In this document: in pieces, positions 32,792 to 45,545 of the stretch
Numbering within the stretch: position 1 is the stretch's first letter
How the letters are laid out: every line of letters starts with the position of its first letter
Origin: Zanthoxylum bungeanum
Taxonomy: Eukaryota; Streptophyta; Magnoliopsida; Sapindales; Rutaceae
Assembly: GCA_019454045.1 (NCBI GenBank)
Contig: SKCR01023734.1
Location: 62,001-126,000 of the forward strand
Direction: 5' to 3'
Length of the DNA: 64,000 nucleotides
Notes under the pieces: generated by a model
Seen by the model: only the letters and a program-made list of their open reading frames with translations
Told to the model about the DNA's origin: nothing
Databases searched by the model: none
Made by a program: the position numbers and the translations under genes

Positions 32792-34230
32792 ATCGGTTCG
32801 GGGCTGGATTTTATTCCGCCAAGACCACTTGATTATTCGGCTCGGGGTCGGGTTACGTCCCACCGAGTCATGCACATTGGTCTGGGGACGGGACATTCCC
32901 CCAGAACCAAGTACCTCTTTCGGCTTGGAGTCGGGTTACGTCTCACCGAGTCATGCTCATTGGTTTGGGGACGGGACATTCCCCCAGAACCAAGTGTCTC
33001 TCTTAGCTCGGGGTCCTCGTAATATTCAGGGACATACTTGATGCATAGGATCCGTGAGAAGCATAACACGGGGATGGATGATACCCCCGTGGCGACTGCT
33101 TGCTCCAGTGTTACCGAACAACAGGAGGAATGTGCCCTTAATATTTCAAACACTCTCTAATCCTCACATACTCGATGCAATGGGTCCGTGGGAAAGCATA
33201 GCACGAGGAGGAACTATGCCCTTGTGGCGATTGCTTGCTCCAGTGTTACCGGACGTAAGGAGGAATATACCCTTAATGTCTCGGATACTCTTTGATCCAT
33301 TCATCATTTGGATCCAAGAGAGGCGCAGCACGGGGAGGCGTTGTGCCCCCGTGGTGTGTGCTTGCTCCGGCGTGTGCTTGCTCTAGCGTTGTAAGGAGCA
33401 GCCCTCATAAAATACGTAGGCTCCATAGTAACCTGACGTATAGAGGATGTGCCCTTACCATTTCAAACGCTCTCTGATCCAAATCCTGGTTCGTCGGGAC
33501 TCTGAATTGAAAGGTTCAGAATTGTGTTTTGGAGGCCTCAGACAGGACGCTGTTTTGAGACATCCGTGCTGTTATTTACACTTTGACGTTTTTCTTTGGG
33601 ATAAGTGCTAAGTCACCCCCGTCTTTTGATTTTATTTCCATAATCTTGTTTTTGTTTTTCACTGATCTCACAAGGGGACGCCCACGCCAGATTCGGTAGG
33701 GCTTTAAAAAGGTCGATTCATTTCACTTCTGAGTTAGTCTCAAGGATTAAATTGGCTCAGGGTTGGATTCGTTCCGCTGAGGCCACTTGATTAATCAGCT
33801 CGGGGCTTGATTCGTTCCGCCGAGGCCATCTGGTTGTTCGGCTTGGGGCTGGATTCGTTCCGCCGAGGCCATCCGGTTAATTGGCTCGGGGCTGGATTCA
33901 TTCCGCCGAGACCCTTACTATTTCTCTCAGCTCGAGGTCGGGTTACGTCCCACCGAGTCTGTCCCTTTGGACTGAGGACTTAACATTCCCCCAAGGTCAT
34001 GTGTTTCTCTCAGCTCATGGTCGGGTTGTGTCCCACCGAGTCAGCTTTTCGGACTGGGGACGTAACATTCCCCCAGGTCCAAGTACCTCTCTTCGCTCGG
34101 GGTCGGGATGTGTCCCAACGAGTCAGCTCTACGGACTGGGGACGTAACATTCCCCCATGTCCAAGCGTCTCTCACGGCTCAAGATATGATAACATGCCAC
34201 CGAGCACATCATCGTCAGCTCAGAAGCAAA
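32792..34230 (+). repeat. Tandem repeats of element C1
   Basis: Three repeat types: 'gctcggggctggattcgttc' units of about 42 bp, 'gctcggggtcgggttacgtc' units of about 83 bp, and a longer unit (about 130 bp, near 33040-33480) with 'gcttgctccagtgttaccgg'. The first two occur in much longer arrays in the second family C element. Frames here come from the repeat. Confidence 0.88.
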
Positions 34231-34581
34231 ATTTTCTCCTCAAAATTGAGATTGGATTAGTCCGGGGTTAGGACCTCCAAATCTCTGGTACAAATATTAC
34301 AGAGGAGAAGTCATTTTTAGTTTGGACGACAAGAGGAATTTCATCTCCTGATGGGACGACCCAAGTGAGAATTTGCTTTAAGGTGGAGAATCGTTCTGAA
34401 TGGGATCAACATCTTCAATAACCGAGGATATAAGGATAGAAACAGAAGACTTGGTTGATGGCGAAAACAGTTTCTCTATGATTTTTTGGAGCGACCACCA
34501 GCAAGGCGATCAGCATACCATCTTCATATAGTTCCCGGCACCAACTTGTATACTCGTTGGAACCGAGAACTAGGGGAAAAA
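34231..34581 (+). other. 3' non-coding end and polypurine tract of element C1
   Basis: Ends gaactaggggaaaaa directly before the 3' LTR, the likely polypurine tract. The preceding 'gttcccggca.caacttgtat' is shared with the second family C element near 52785. Confidence 0.55.
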
Positions 34582-35356
34582 TGTTGATGATGTTTTCAGG
34601 TCCTATAGTATTTAAAGAAGTATCGCAAGGGTAAAAAGGTAATTATATTCTTGAGCAAGAACATTAAAACCTACCTGACCACTAAGAGCCAAATAGTAAG
34701 TGGTCGGCAGATATGCGTAATCGATAACCAAGCACTTGGGTCAGATGACCGGGCAATTATCAGATCGGCAGCAGCGTTCTCAGGTCAAATGACCATTATT
34801 ACCGACCTCATGAAAACCGAGCACATGGCGAGGCGTGCACCAGAAGATGAAACATCATGTCCATACGGGACATGAAGATAATCATACTTTCATGGGGAAA
34901 AGGGGAATAAATCAGTTTCCTAATAGGATTTAAAAAAAAAAAAGAAGCAAAGGTAAAATTTGACTAGGAATCCTTATAAGGAAATGAAACTATCTCAAAC
35001 TGGGAATTCTTGTAAGAGAAGAAATCTGATTTCTTTACCATTATAAATAGGAGGGTAGAATATGCATAAGGTGCATCAGAATCAATATCAGGATCATCAA
35101 GATCATTGTTGAGAAACTTGTAAACACAAAAGAGAAGCATATCTCAGTAATAAAATACCATTCAGTTTGTGTCCGTGGACGTAGGTTGGATCAAGATCCG
35201 CCGAACCACGTTAAATCTCTTGTCGATTGGTTTGTTTATCTGTGTCCTGCTAAATTTACTTTTGATTCCCCGTAACCAAACAAATTCACTATTGAGGGAA
35301 GATTGCCTCGGGAGTAATATTCACATTTGCCCTGAGACCAAAATCAGCCGTCCACA
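34582..35356 (+). repeat. 3' LTR of element C1
   Basis: 775 bp, TGTTGATGATG to GCCGTCCACA. Highly similar to 30298-31086, with a shorter A run. Confidence 0.94.
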
Positions 35357-35376
35357 ATAACATTGGAAGGTACGAG

Positions 35377-36874
35377 TGTTAGCGACTTAGTCGCATAATG
35401 AATTTTGATGACGTCAATAAAAACGAAGTTTTCGACGCACAAATGCGAGTCAATACAAAAAGATGTCGAAGCATACGTGGTAAAGAACGAGAATGTGAAG
35501 ACTAGCGGCAAATCGAAGATAATCTTGCGAAGTCTTAGCTTAGGGCTGTAATTGTAATGTGAATTGTATATGCAAGTGCCTAAGCTCATAGGAAACATGC
35601 ACATTCACTTAGATGCATTAGGTTCATGTACAAAATGCATTAAAACCTTAATATATGCATTTTTGGTACAGAGACCGGCATACCACTATCCATACTGTGA
35701 GATGCTCTGTTTTGCACACTCACTGGAACCGACACGGACCTTACCGGTCCCATACCGGTCAACATACCAATGGACCTATGGATTGCATGGCTACTAGAAC
35801 CGGCACACACCAAACCGGTTTCCATACATGTCACATACCGGTGAGCCCAATGGCTAGTTCCCTTAGTGGAACCGACATGACTAAACTGGTTATCATACCG
35901 GTGACCAGACCGGTGAAGCTCTCCATTGTGTGCACACACTGGAACCGATATGGACCATACCGGTCCTCATTCCGGTTGTCATACCGGTCTAACGGTCTGA
36001 TTCTCCCAACGGCTCTATTACCGTTGGAGACCGGCATACCGGTCAGCAGAGATTGGCATACCGCTTTCAGCAGTATCAGTTGGGGATGCTTTTCATTTTC
36101 TATATAAATGAACCCCAATTCTTTTTGCCAAGGTTAGAGACTTGACATACAACTGTAAGGCAAAAACAAGAGAGTTATCACACCTTTATAATCAAACACT
36201 CTCAAACTCACACACTACACCTTATATACATTTAGTAGTGAGCTTGGAACACTTGCATATCCAACTCACCCAATCTTCCTTATCATTGTGAGTATCCAAG
36301 TGTGTTTTAAATTTTCTTTATACAAAACACTTGTGATTTGTGAAATCCCATAGTTTGGGTAAAATGTAAAGGTTGTGAGTGCGCCTACGTAGAAAACTCA
36401 AAGTGTAAAGGTTTGGAGTGATTTGTGAAATCCCATAGTTTGGGTAAAATGTAAAGGTTGTGAGTGCGCCTACGTAGAAAACTCAAAGTGTAAAGGTTTG
36501 GAGTGCACCTTTGCGGAAAACTCTTGGTTGCGAGTGAGCCACGACAAAACTCTATTTTTAGTGGAAATCTTCAAGCACGACTTGAGGGAGTGAACGTAGG
36601 CACGTTTGGCCGAACCACTATAAATCTCGGTGTTGTTTTCTCTATCCTTATACTTTTACTTATTGCAAGTTTATTTATATTTATGTGTGTTGAATAGAAA
36701 ACTTTCATAGAGGTTATTTATTGAAATAGATAAAATTAACCTAAGTGCTTAATTGGTAATAAGAGTTAAAATCGGCAACGATTTTTAATTCCGCATTAAT
36801 AGGTGATAACCCAATTCAACCCCCTCGCTTAGATATATAGAGTTTGTTGTCGATAGTACTTGTAGGGAACTTTA
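35377..36874 (+). repeat. 5' LTR of the gag-only copia element
   Basis: 1498 bp. Rich in 'accggtc' and 'cataccggt' strings (about 35670-36060). Contains an extra direct duplication of about 80 bp (near 36335-36500, with 'gtgcgcctacgtagaaaact' twice) that the 3' LTR lacks, which explains the length difference. Confidence 0.9.
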
Positions 36875-36929
36875 GTTGGTATCAGAGCGAGGTATTCTCA
36901 TCAAAGACTTAACCGTCCGAGAATAGATC

Positions 36930-38674
36930 ATGGCATCTACAAGCAACTCGTCAAATCTTACCAAAGGATTTTCAACAACTAGACCTCCATTTTACACCGG
37001 AACGGATTATAATTATTGAAAAATGAGTATGTTGAATTATGTTCTTGTCGTTGATCCGCAATTCTATTTGGTAATTACACAGGGTGTAAAAGTGCCAACA
37101 AAGAATGATAGCAATGGTGTTGACATTTCGAAGCCTACTCTAGAATGGAATGATGAGGATTTAAAACAAGCCTCACAAAATGCTAAGGCACTCAACCAAC
37201 TTCTATGTGCCATTGATCGGGATCAAGTAAGCAAGCTTACAGAATGTGGAAACTCATATGATTTATGAAAGTCATTGGAAATGGTCAACGAGGGCACAAG
37301 TCAAGTGAAAGAATCCAAAATCAACCGGTTTATATGCGAATTAGATAATTTCAAGATGGAATCCGGGAAAGAAATTGATCATATGATTTCGAGGTTCACA
37401 ATCATCATAAACCACTTTGGTGCTTTGGGAAAAGTCATTGGGCCATCCGATCAAGTGAAGAAAATTCTTAGATCACTTCCAAAGGAATTTAGAAACTACA
37501 CCTCTTCCATTAGAAAAGCAAACGACATGAACACCTTGAAAATGAATGATTTGGTCGGAAAATTACTTGAGTATGAATTGGAGATCAAGATGGATCAAAA
37601 AAAGGAGGAAGATGAGAAGAGAACAAGGAAGAATATTACCTTGAAAGTAATATAGAGAGAGATGAATTGGCAATAATAACCAATAAAGTAAAGAAGCTCC
37701 TCAAATCCGCAAAACTTAAAGGAAAATCAAAGACGGATGAAAAGAAAGAAGAAAAATGATCGCGGAAGAACAAGAAAATTGTTTGTTATGAATGCAAAAA
37801 ATCAGGTCATATAGCTATCGATTGTCCATTGAGAAAAATGAAAGGAAAATCCAAGAAAAATGCAATGAAAGCTACTTCAACTTGGAGCGATAGTGACTCC
37901 AGCTCATCTGAGGAGGAAAAGGTCCAAGTCAAAGACAAATCAATAGCATTTATGGCCATCGATGATGAGGATTTCTTCTTTGAAAGCGAAGAAGAAGATG
38001 TACACAACTCTCAAGATTATAATAATTTACTTAATGCATTTAATGGTTTAAATGAGTTGTGTGATATGCTTAAGAAGAAATTAAAATTAGTTAAAAATGA
38101 GCATTCATCAATTAAAAATGATCATGCATCTTGTATGGATAAATTTCATGTTTTAGATAATGAAATTATATGCTTAAAGGCCAAACATGAAAAATAAATT
38201 GCATGCTTAAATGATGAAAATGCAAGTTTAAGAAGTAAAAAGCTAGAACTTGAAAATGTCATATCTAACATGTCATCTATCTCAAAAACATGCGATTGCG
38301 AATCTATGTTAAATGAAAATATTTTATTAAACACTAAGGTTATATATTTGCAAACCATACTTAGTAAATTCACATTGGGACAGAAAAATTTTGATATGCT
38401 AATTGGATCCCAAAAATATGCATTTAAAAGAGAATGATTAAGATATACACCTTACGTCAAGAGAAAATTTTTGAGAAATTATTTTGTTAATGCATCTGAT
38501 TCTCATGCTAAAATTGCTATCAATGAAAATTTCACATGTCATGCATGTAATGAAAAATGACATAAAATTTTTGAATGCATGAACAAAAATACGATTAAAA
38601 ATGCATGGATTCCTCAAGGAATCAAAATTAACCACAATGGACCTAAGAAAGTTTGGGTACCAAAATGTAATTGA
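36930..38674 (+). pseudogene. Copia-type gag with two zinc knuckles, interrupted by stops
   Basis: Starts MASTSNSSNLTKGFSTTRPP then FYTGTDYNY, the usual copia Gag opening (the following Trp codon is a stop). The capsid part (FKMESGKEIDHMISRFTIII, KILRSLPKEF) lies at 37275-37655. A first knuckle CYECKKSGHIAIDC lies near 37785 and a second CHACNEK.HKIFEC near 38537 (a stop replaces one residue). A long lysine/glutamate-rich coiled stretch lies between. It ends VWVPKCN. At least five stops or shifts. Pol does not follow. Confidence 0.88.
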
Positions 38675-39543
38675 TAAATTTATAGGGGGAGCTTTGGGAA
38701 TGATCATAAAGAGAATTTAGAATTGATCCCAAAAGCTCGAAGAAATGAAGAATCGCAACGGTAAAAGTAAAATCTGTATTCACAGACACATTGATACCTT
38801 TTCCTCTAACTTGTGTATGTATGCTCATTTCAAATTTGTTAATATATTTATTGAAGCATACAAAATGATTAGGCAATGTAATCAAACTTCTATTGATAAC
38901 GATTTTCATTTGATATCATTAAATGGCTTAATTGTACATTTAAACCTCTATTCATATCAATTGGTATCACATTAAATTTATTGAGTTAAATGCAATATAT
39001 ATGATTACTTGATTGATTTTCATTGAAAATATTTTTGTCATATAATATATTTGAATGAAAATAAAATGCATGAATATTGACATAAGTTTCCATTGGTATA
39101 ATGAAAAACATGGATATTTGATTGTTTATTAATTGGTATCATGAAATGTATTGATTTATTTTTAATTGGTATCAAATTTGAGGAGAAATCATGATTAAGA
39201 TGATATTATATTCCAAATGGTATTCATTGGAATCTAACTTTTGAAAAATGCTATATGCATGAATTTAACATTTTTTGGCTAAAAATGGGAAATGTTAAAT
39301 GTGCAATTTTTTTTTAAAATTCAGTATCATCATTTAATACACATATGTTATTGATATCTCATTTAGATTTAAATTTTGCTTCTCCACTTTTTGATAATGT
39401 CAAAGGGGGAGAAATCATTATAATGAGATTAAAACTTATTTTACCCTCACCCTTGGATTAAGGGGGAGTAATTGTACTAATGTGTTTGTCTAAGTCTTAT
39501 AAAGTTATCTTGAAGACAATCACACATTGAAAAAATTGGAGAT
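38675..39543 (+). other. Non-coding 3' part of the copia element
   Basis: AT-rich; many 'attggtatca' strings. Purine tracts caaagggggagaa (about 39404) and taagggggagtaa (about 39460) precede the 3' LTR and are polypurine-tract candidates. Confidence 0.5.
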
Positions 39544-40983
39544 TGTTAGCGACTTAGTCGCATAATGAATTTTGATGACGTCAACAAGAACGAAGTCTTC
39601 GACACACAAATGCGAGTGAATACAAAAAAATGTCGAAACAAACGTGGTGAAGAGCGAGAATGTGAAGACTAGCGGTAAATCAAAGATAATCTTGCGAAGT
39701 CTTAGCTTAGGGCTCTAATTGTAATGTGAATTGTATATTCAACTACCTAAGTTCATAGGAAACATACACATTCACTTATATGTATTAGGTTCATGTACAA
39801 AATGCATTAAAACCTTCATATCTGTATTTTTGGTACAGATACCGGCATACCGTTGTCCATACCGATGAGATACTCTATTTTACACACTCACTGGAACCGA
39901 CACAGACCTTACCGGTCCCATACCGGTCAACATACCGGTGGATCTATGGATTACATGGCTACTAGAACCGGCATACACCTAACCGGTTTCCATACCTGTC
40001 ACATACCGGTGAGCCCAACGGCTAGTTCCTTAGTGGAACCGGCATGACCAAAACCGGTCATCATACCGGTGACTAGACCGGTCAAGCTTTTCATTGTGTG
40101 CACACACTGGAACCGGCATGGACCATACCGGTCCTCATACCAGTTGCCATACCGGTCTAACGGTCGGATTCTCCCAACGGCTCTATTACCGTTGGAGACC
40201 GGCATACCGGTCAGCAGAGACCGGCATACCGCTCTCAGCAGTGTCAGTTGGGGATGTTTTTCATTTTCTATATAAATGAACCCCAATTCTTTTTGCCAAG
40301 GTTAGAGACTTGACGTACAATCTTCATACACATTCTGTAAGGAAAAAACAAGAGAGTTATCATATCGTCATAATCAAACACTGTCAAACTCACACACTAC
40401 ACCTTCTATACATTTAGTAGTGAGCTTCGAACATTTGGATATCCAACTCACACAATCTTTCTTATCATCGTGAGTATCCAAGTGTGTTTTAAATCTTATT
40501 TATACAAAACACTTGTGATTTGTGAAATCCCATAGTTTGGATAAATTGTAAAGGTTGTGAGTACGGCTACGTAGAAAACTCAAAGTGTAAAGGTTTAAAG
40601 TGCACCTTTACGGAAAATTCTTGGTTGCTAGTGAGCCACGGCAAAACTTATTTTTAGTGGAAATCTTCAAGCACGGCTTGAGAGAGTGGACGTAGGCACA
40701 TTTGGCCGAGCCATTATAAATCTCGGTGTTGTTTTCTCTATCCTTATACTTTTACTTATTGCAAGTTTATTTATATTTATGTGTGTTGAATAGAAAACTT
40801 GCATAAAGGTTATTTATTGAAATAAATAAAATTTAACCTAAGTGATTAATTGGTAAGAAGAGCTAAAATCGGTAAAGATTTTTTAATTCCGTATTTATAG
40901 ACAAAAACTCAATTCCCCCCCCCCCCCCCCCCCCTCCTTAGATATATAGAGTTTGTTGTCGATAGTGCTTATAGGGAACTTCA
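39544..40983 (+). repeat. 3' LTR of the gag-only copia element
   Basis: 1440 bp. A run of 21 C (40915-40935) replaces a short CCCCC tract of the 5' LTR. Confidence 0.9.
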
Positions 40984-40988
40984 ACTAG

Positions 40989-41887
40989 GTCCTCTGCTTC
41001 CCATAATCCAAGAGTCCATTTTCAGATCTTCAAAAGCTTAATGCTGAACAAGATCTCCTCTTGTTCAAACTTTGCATATTAAATATTTATAATATTACAA
41101 CGTGTGATTAATATATTTTTTATTTTTATGTTTAAAAAAAAAAAAATTAAATAAAACAAGATCTCCTCTTGTTCAAACTTTGCATATTAAATATTTTCTT
41201 AATCTGAAAGCTTAAACATATAGGTAGATAAAAAAGACAACCTTGGTAATTTAAGATATTGTAAGAAGACAATCATGTAAGTCTATATATTTATTAATTA
41301 ATTTAACATAATCAAACTATCATTTTTCCTCGATCAATATTTTAAGTCCTCTAATGCATTACGAATCAAAGTAAGCATGCTGCTATAGCAACAAATCATT
41401 TTTATCATTTGAAAATTTCAATATAATGTTTTTGACCATTAATGCACATGGCCTTAATTTGAAATTTCAAAGTTGCATCACCATTTTATGTAAAATGAAA
41501 CTAATTACCATACTATTAATTAACTTATTAATAATCACAGACGATCAATTGATGAGACTCTTACCATGCATACTATTTCCTTCCTGCTTATATAAAAAAA
41601 TATCACCCTTCGGTTAGAGAAGAAAATAAATAAAAAAGTTATCTAAGAATGATGGGTTGCTGTGAACGTATCGCTTGGAATATTAGGATCTTAGATTCCA
41701 TATGCGCAAATACATTAAATAAGATAGAAATATAAGTTTATGGGTATCCTCTCCTATCAGATTTTTTAGTATAAATTATTATCATGGGTTCTTAATATCA
41801 AACGATGAAAGCAACATACCGAATATACCATCAGTATAAGCTTCGTGACATCTTGCCCCTAAAAAACGAACACATAATTATAATTTA
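40989..41887. other. Intergenic, no gene seen
   Basis: AT-rich. A direct repeat of about 40 bp ('gatctcctcttgttcaaact' core) occurs near 41050 and again near 41158. No coding signal. Confidence 0.6.
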
Positions 41888-41896
41888 ATCATTAAT

Positions 41897-42923
41897 GGGG
41901 AAATTATTATTTATCCACCCAATTTTTGTTTAATGTTCAAATATTCCAGTTGACTTTTTTTATTATCCATTTTCCACCCGATTTTCTTATAAAAATATAT
42001 TTTATACCCAAACTGTTAACATCGTCAATATGAATGAGTTAAAAGATAATATTACTCAGTCCCTCCTCTCTCGCTCGCGATTCCAACAAAAATACTTTAT
42101 ATTTATTCTAGGTCGCGTAAAGTTATACTACCTAATAGAATTTTACGCGATCCAACACAAATATCAAATATTTATTTAGAAGAATAAAACGACTGGTCTG
42201 GGGCTTCAACGACGTCAATGGACTTCATTTAATTATACTCAAACCGGCTCAGCCAAATTCAAACTGTTTGGAAATGGCTCAGATGGCTTAAAATCGTATT
42301 CTTTATTTCATTAATATGTTGGCATCATCTAAGTATTTAGATGAAATTCATTAAATTTTAACCATTGGTATAATGGTAGTAGGAAAACCCTTTGTATGAG
42401 GGAAATCAAACTCTTATATGGAGTAGATATATGTCTATTGAAAATGACTGTCTTTATAAAGCCAAAAAAATAGCCGTTAAAGACAAACTACTATAATTGC
42501 TTATGCTCAATTTTCAGGGGCAAAATCATTTTTTCATGTAATATTTGAAAATCTGGCAATTTCAACTTTTAACACATTTATATTGACAATGTTAACAATT
42601 TGTGTATAAAATATCTCTTTATAAGAAAATCGGGTGGAAGACTGAACATGTATTTTTGAACATTAAATAAAAATTGAGTGGACCAAAAAAAAAATAATTG
42701 TTGAAGACAAACGACTATAATTGTTTATGCTCAATTTTCAGGGACAAAAACATATTTCCATATAATATTTGAAAATCGTGACAATTCCATCTTTTAACTG
42801 TGTTTACCATTTGCATATAAAATATCTATTTATAAGAAAATCATGTGGAAGATTGATAATAAAAAATTCAACAGATATTTTTGAACATTAAACAAAAATT
42901 AGGAGGACAAATGATAATTTCCC
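41897..42923. mobile_element. Mutator-like (MULE) MITE
   Basis: Terminal inverted repeats of at least 50 bp: left begins GGGGAAATTATTATTTATCC, right (reverse complement) GGGAAATTATCATTTGTCC, both continuing into 'AATTTTTGTTTAATGTTC'. The flanks ATCATTAAT (41888-41896) and ATCATAAAT (42924-42932) are a 9-bp duplication with one change, as expected for Mutator elements. A further inverted partner of the left arm lies near 42585-42690. No transposase. Confidence 0.85.
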
Positions 42924-42932
42924 ATCATAAAT

Positions 42933-45537
42933 GTCGCCAATTAACGCTAAAATAAAAAGTAAAAAGTAAAGGAGTACATCCTTTTGTCTATAAGCATTAA
43001 GCAGTATCAAGCAAATCAAGAACATCAACGTCAGTTTTAACATTGTACTTTCTGCATAGTCTCAGGCTTAGCCAAAGGAATAAGAGGCAAGTGTCAAAAT
43101 CCCAGATCAAATCATAAGTAGCCATCAAAGCAAAAGATCAAGAAACTGATATTAATTAGTAAATAAAATACATACGAGAGCCAGATTTTGATCACATGAA
43201 GTACGAGACTCGTCAAGAGGATTGGGGTTGATGTGGGTGATATACAGCCCATCTTTCTATCGCCTGGCACTGAGAAAATGAAAAAAAGGCAAGGCAGAGT
43301 TGCTTGTGAGAACGTAGCAGGAGCGGCATGGGATCACTTTTTTTTCCGTTGAAGATGAAATAAAATTCATTCATAAAAACATTACAAGATGTAATTATAT
43401 AGTCATAATAATTCGAAAATAAATTTATGATATTCTAAAATTTAAGTTAATTAGGATAAAATCTAATAATACAAAATAAAATATGTATTATGTGTTTCCC
43501 GTAATTAATAGGGGTCTGGTCTGGTATACTTATCTCAGCTCAGTACAAACTGCAAAGTCAGTGATTACATATTCCTAATTAGAAGTGAAACAACATAATA
43601 CATAATTTACTCATAAACTTTTACAACATACGATCAATCTAATACAAAACAACTAGTAGATCTATAAGACAATGTAAATGTTTCGGGAAGTTTCGAAAAA
43701 CTACAGTCTTCACCACCTAATCTACACAGTTAGTCTGCATCAATTTTTCTGTATGTTAAATAAAAGATTATTAATCCTGCAAAAAAAAAAAAAAAAAAAA
43801 AAAAAAGGAAAAAAAACCCACATAAAAATTGGACATATATCATTACGAAGACTGGATCCACATATAAACAGATCTGAAAATGAAAAAGTAACACCTAAAA
43901 CACCAGTAAAATCACACAAAGGAAGGGGAAAAGAGTGTTGTCGAGTGGTTCATCTAAGGAAAAATCTGGTGAGCCATCGGCATCCAAAGAAAGAAGAAAA
44001 ACATAGGGGAGTAGAAGAGAGAGAAACGTGGGGCAAAGGTAAATGGGAAGGGAGAAAATAAAAAGAAAAAAACGAAAAAATGAAAAAAAAGCAAAAGATC
44101 ATGAAATTGATACTAGTTAGTAAATAAAATACATACGAGAGCCAGATTTTGATGAAGGTAAAATATGTATTATGTGTTTCCCATAATTAATAGAAATAAA
44201 TATTCATAGATAAAATTATTTAGGAACATGAGAAATTATAGGTCCGGTCTAATCAACTCACCTCAGCTCAGTACAAAGTCACTGACTACATATTCTTAAT
44301 TAGAAGTGAAACAACATAATACATACTTTATACATAAACTTTTACAACCTACAATCAATCTAATAGAAAACAACTAATAGATCTATAAGACAATATAAAT
44401 GTTCTGAGAAACTCTAAAAAACTTCAGTCTTCACCATCTGATCTACATAGTTAGTCTGCACCAAATCTTCTGTATATTAAAGAAAAGATTATTAATACTG
44501 CAAAAAAATAGGAAAAAAAACCAACATAAAAATTGGACATATATCATTAAGAAGACTGAATCCACAAATAAATAGATCTGGAAATCAAATGGTCACACCT
44601 AAAACGCCAGCAAAATCACACAAAGGGAGGGAAAAATAGGGTTGCCAAGTGGTTCACCGGAGGAAAAATCTGGTGAGCCACCAGCATCCAAAGAAAGAAG
44701 AAAAACAGAGGAGAGTAGAAGAGAGAGACGTGGGGCAAATGTAAAGGGAAAAAAAACAAAATAATAATAAGAAGGGAGCATAAGGATGAAAAAGGAGCAT
44801 GGGCATGGATTGAATGGGGTGGCAAGGTGCCTGCCGCTTGCCACAAATGCCGCCTGCCACTACATTTGTGGCAAGCGGCAGGGAATAAATTTTTAGGGTT
44901 TTTCTCAGAGGAGGCGAGAGAGAGATAATGCGATGGCTTGGCATGGGATCACTTGTGTTGATAATAATATGAAACATATTAGTATACATCTAAAAATTAA
45001 AGATTCTTTAAATTTAGGTTTTAATTTTATACTTTAACCAGCCATTTATGTCGATTGTTCCTTGAAATAATTGAATAAAGTATTAATTTATATATGAATG
45101 ATAACGAACTGAATATGGTACCAGAATACGACCGAGATTTTTATCATCTTAGTTTGCTTCTGCAGCTGTAACTTTATTGTATAATTGATGACAAATTATC
45201 GTGAAAAGTAAGTAGCTTTTGTAATAATTAACTTTTTTTGAAAAAAAATGCAAACTACTAAAAGCTTTACCTATCAAACAAAGACATCGGTTTATTGAGC
45301 AGAGAGTTTCAAAATTGAGTTATTACAAACTAATCATGTTTAGTTCTATTTTACAATAGTAAGATGAGGATAATTTGGATTTGGAATGGCTTGCCAAATA
45401 GTCGCTCTGGGTTGGGCAAGTGAAGAGTAAAGAAATCCATTTTGATTAGCCCATTCTAGTTTGGGCATATATATGTAAAGCCTGAGGCTTCAATCGTGGA
45501 CTAAAGGATTAGACCCAAAAAAAAAAAAAAATTGGAT
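42933..45537. repeat. Intergenic with an imperfect duplication of up to 0.9 kb
   Basis: 43142-44040 and 44103-44760 share blocks in the same order ('cgagagccagattttgat', 'tatgtattatgtgtttccc', 'agatctataagacaat', 'tggtgagcca'). The second copy lacks about 280 bp. A-rich runs and G/A-rich stretches give low-complexity frames on both strands. No protein family recognised. Confidence 0.75.
44831..44881. other. Perfect 19-bp inverted repeat (hairpin)
   Basis: ctgccgcttgccacaaatg at 44831-44849 is exactly complementary to 44863-44881, with a 13-base loop. The GC-rich stem stands out from its AT-rich surroundings. Could form a stable RNA hairpin if transcribed; function unknown. Confidence 0.85.
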
Positions 45538-45545
45538 AGATGGAG

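Larger units (their letters stand above)
30298..35356 (+). mobile_element. Family C LTR retrotransposon carrying PAT1 and CLU fragments (element C1)
   Basis: LTRs of 789 and 775 bp (TGTTGATG... to ...CGTCAACA or CGTCCACA) flanked by a perfect duplication ATAAC (30293-30297 and 35357-35361). Primer site TGGCGCCGTCTGTGGGG near 31089. The 3.5-kb interior has no gag or pol; instead it holds a short leader frame, two host gene fragments and tandem repeats. Non-autonomous, LARD-like. Confidence 0.94.
35377..40983 (+). mobile_element. Gag-only copia-type retrotransposon
   Basis: LTRs 35377-36874 and 39544-40983, both starting TGTTAGCGACTTAG; the 3' copy ends GGGAACTTCA. Flanks ACGAG (35372-35376) and ACTAG (40984-40988) fit a 5-bp duplication with one change. 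Primer site TTGGTATCAGAGC at 36876 matches initiator-Met tRNA, as in copia elements. Only gag is present in the 2.7-kb interior; protease, integrase and reverse transcriptase are missing. Confidence 0.9.

Noticed and set aside
32786..34271. Several frames of 60-110 residues after the CLU fragment
   Set aside because: Tandem-repeat artefacts of element C1.
35655..36107. 150-residue frame with 'HWNRHGPYRS' repeats
   Set aside because: It lies wholly in the copia LTR, recurs in the other LTR in broken form, and comes from the repeated 'accggtc' word.
42353..42420. tRNA-like string 'ggtataatggtag' inside the MULE MITE
   Set aside because: Only a D-arm-like segment; no acceptor stem or anticodon arm could be paired, so no tRNA gene is claimed.
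43678..44061. 127-residue lysine-rich frame
   Set aside because: It contains an A-run-encoded polylysine and lies in an imperfect duplication whose other copy does not keep the frame.
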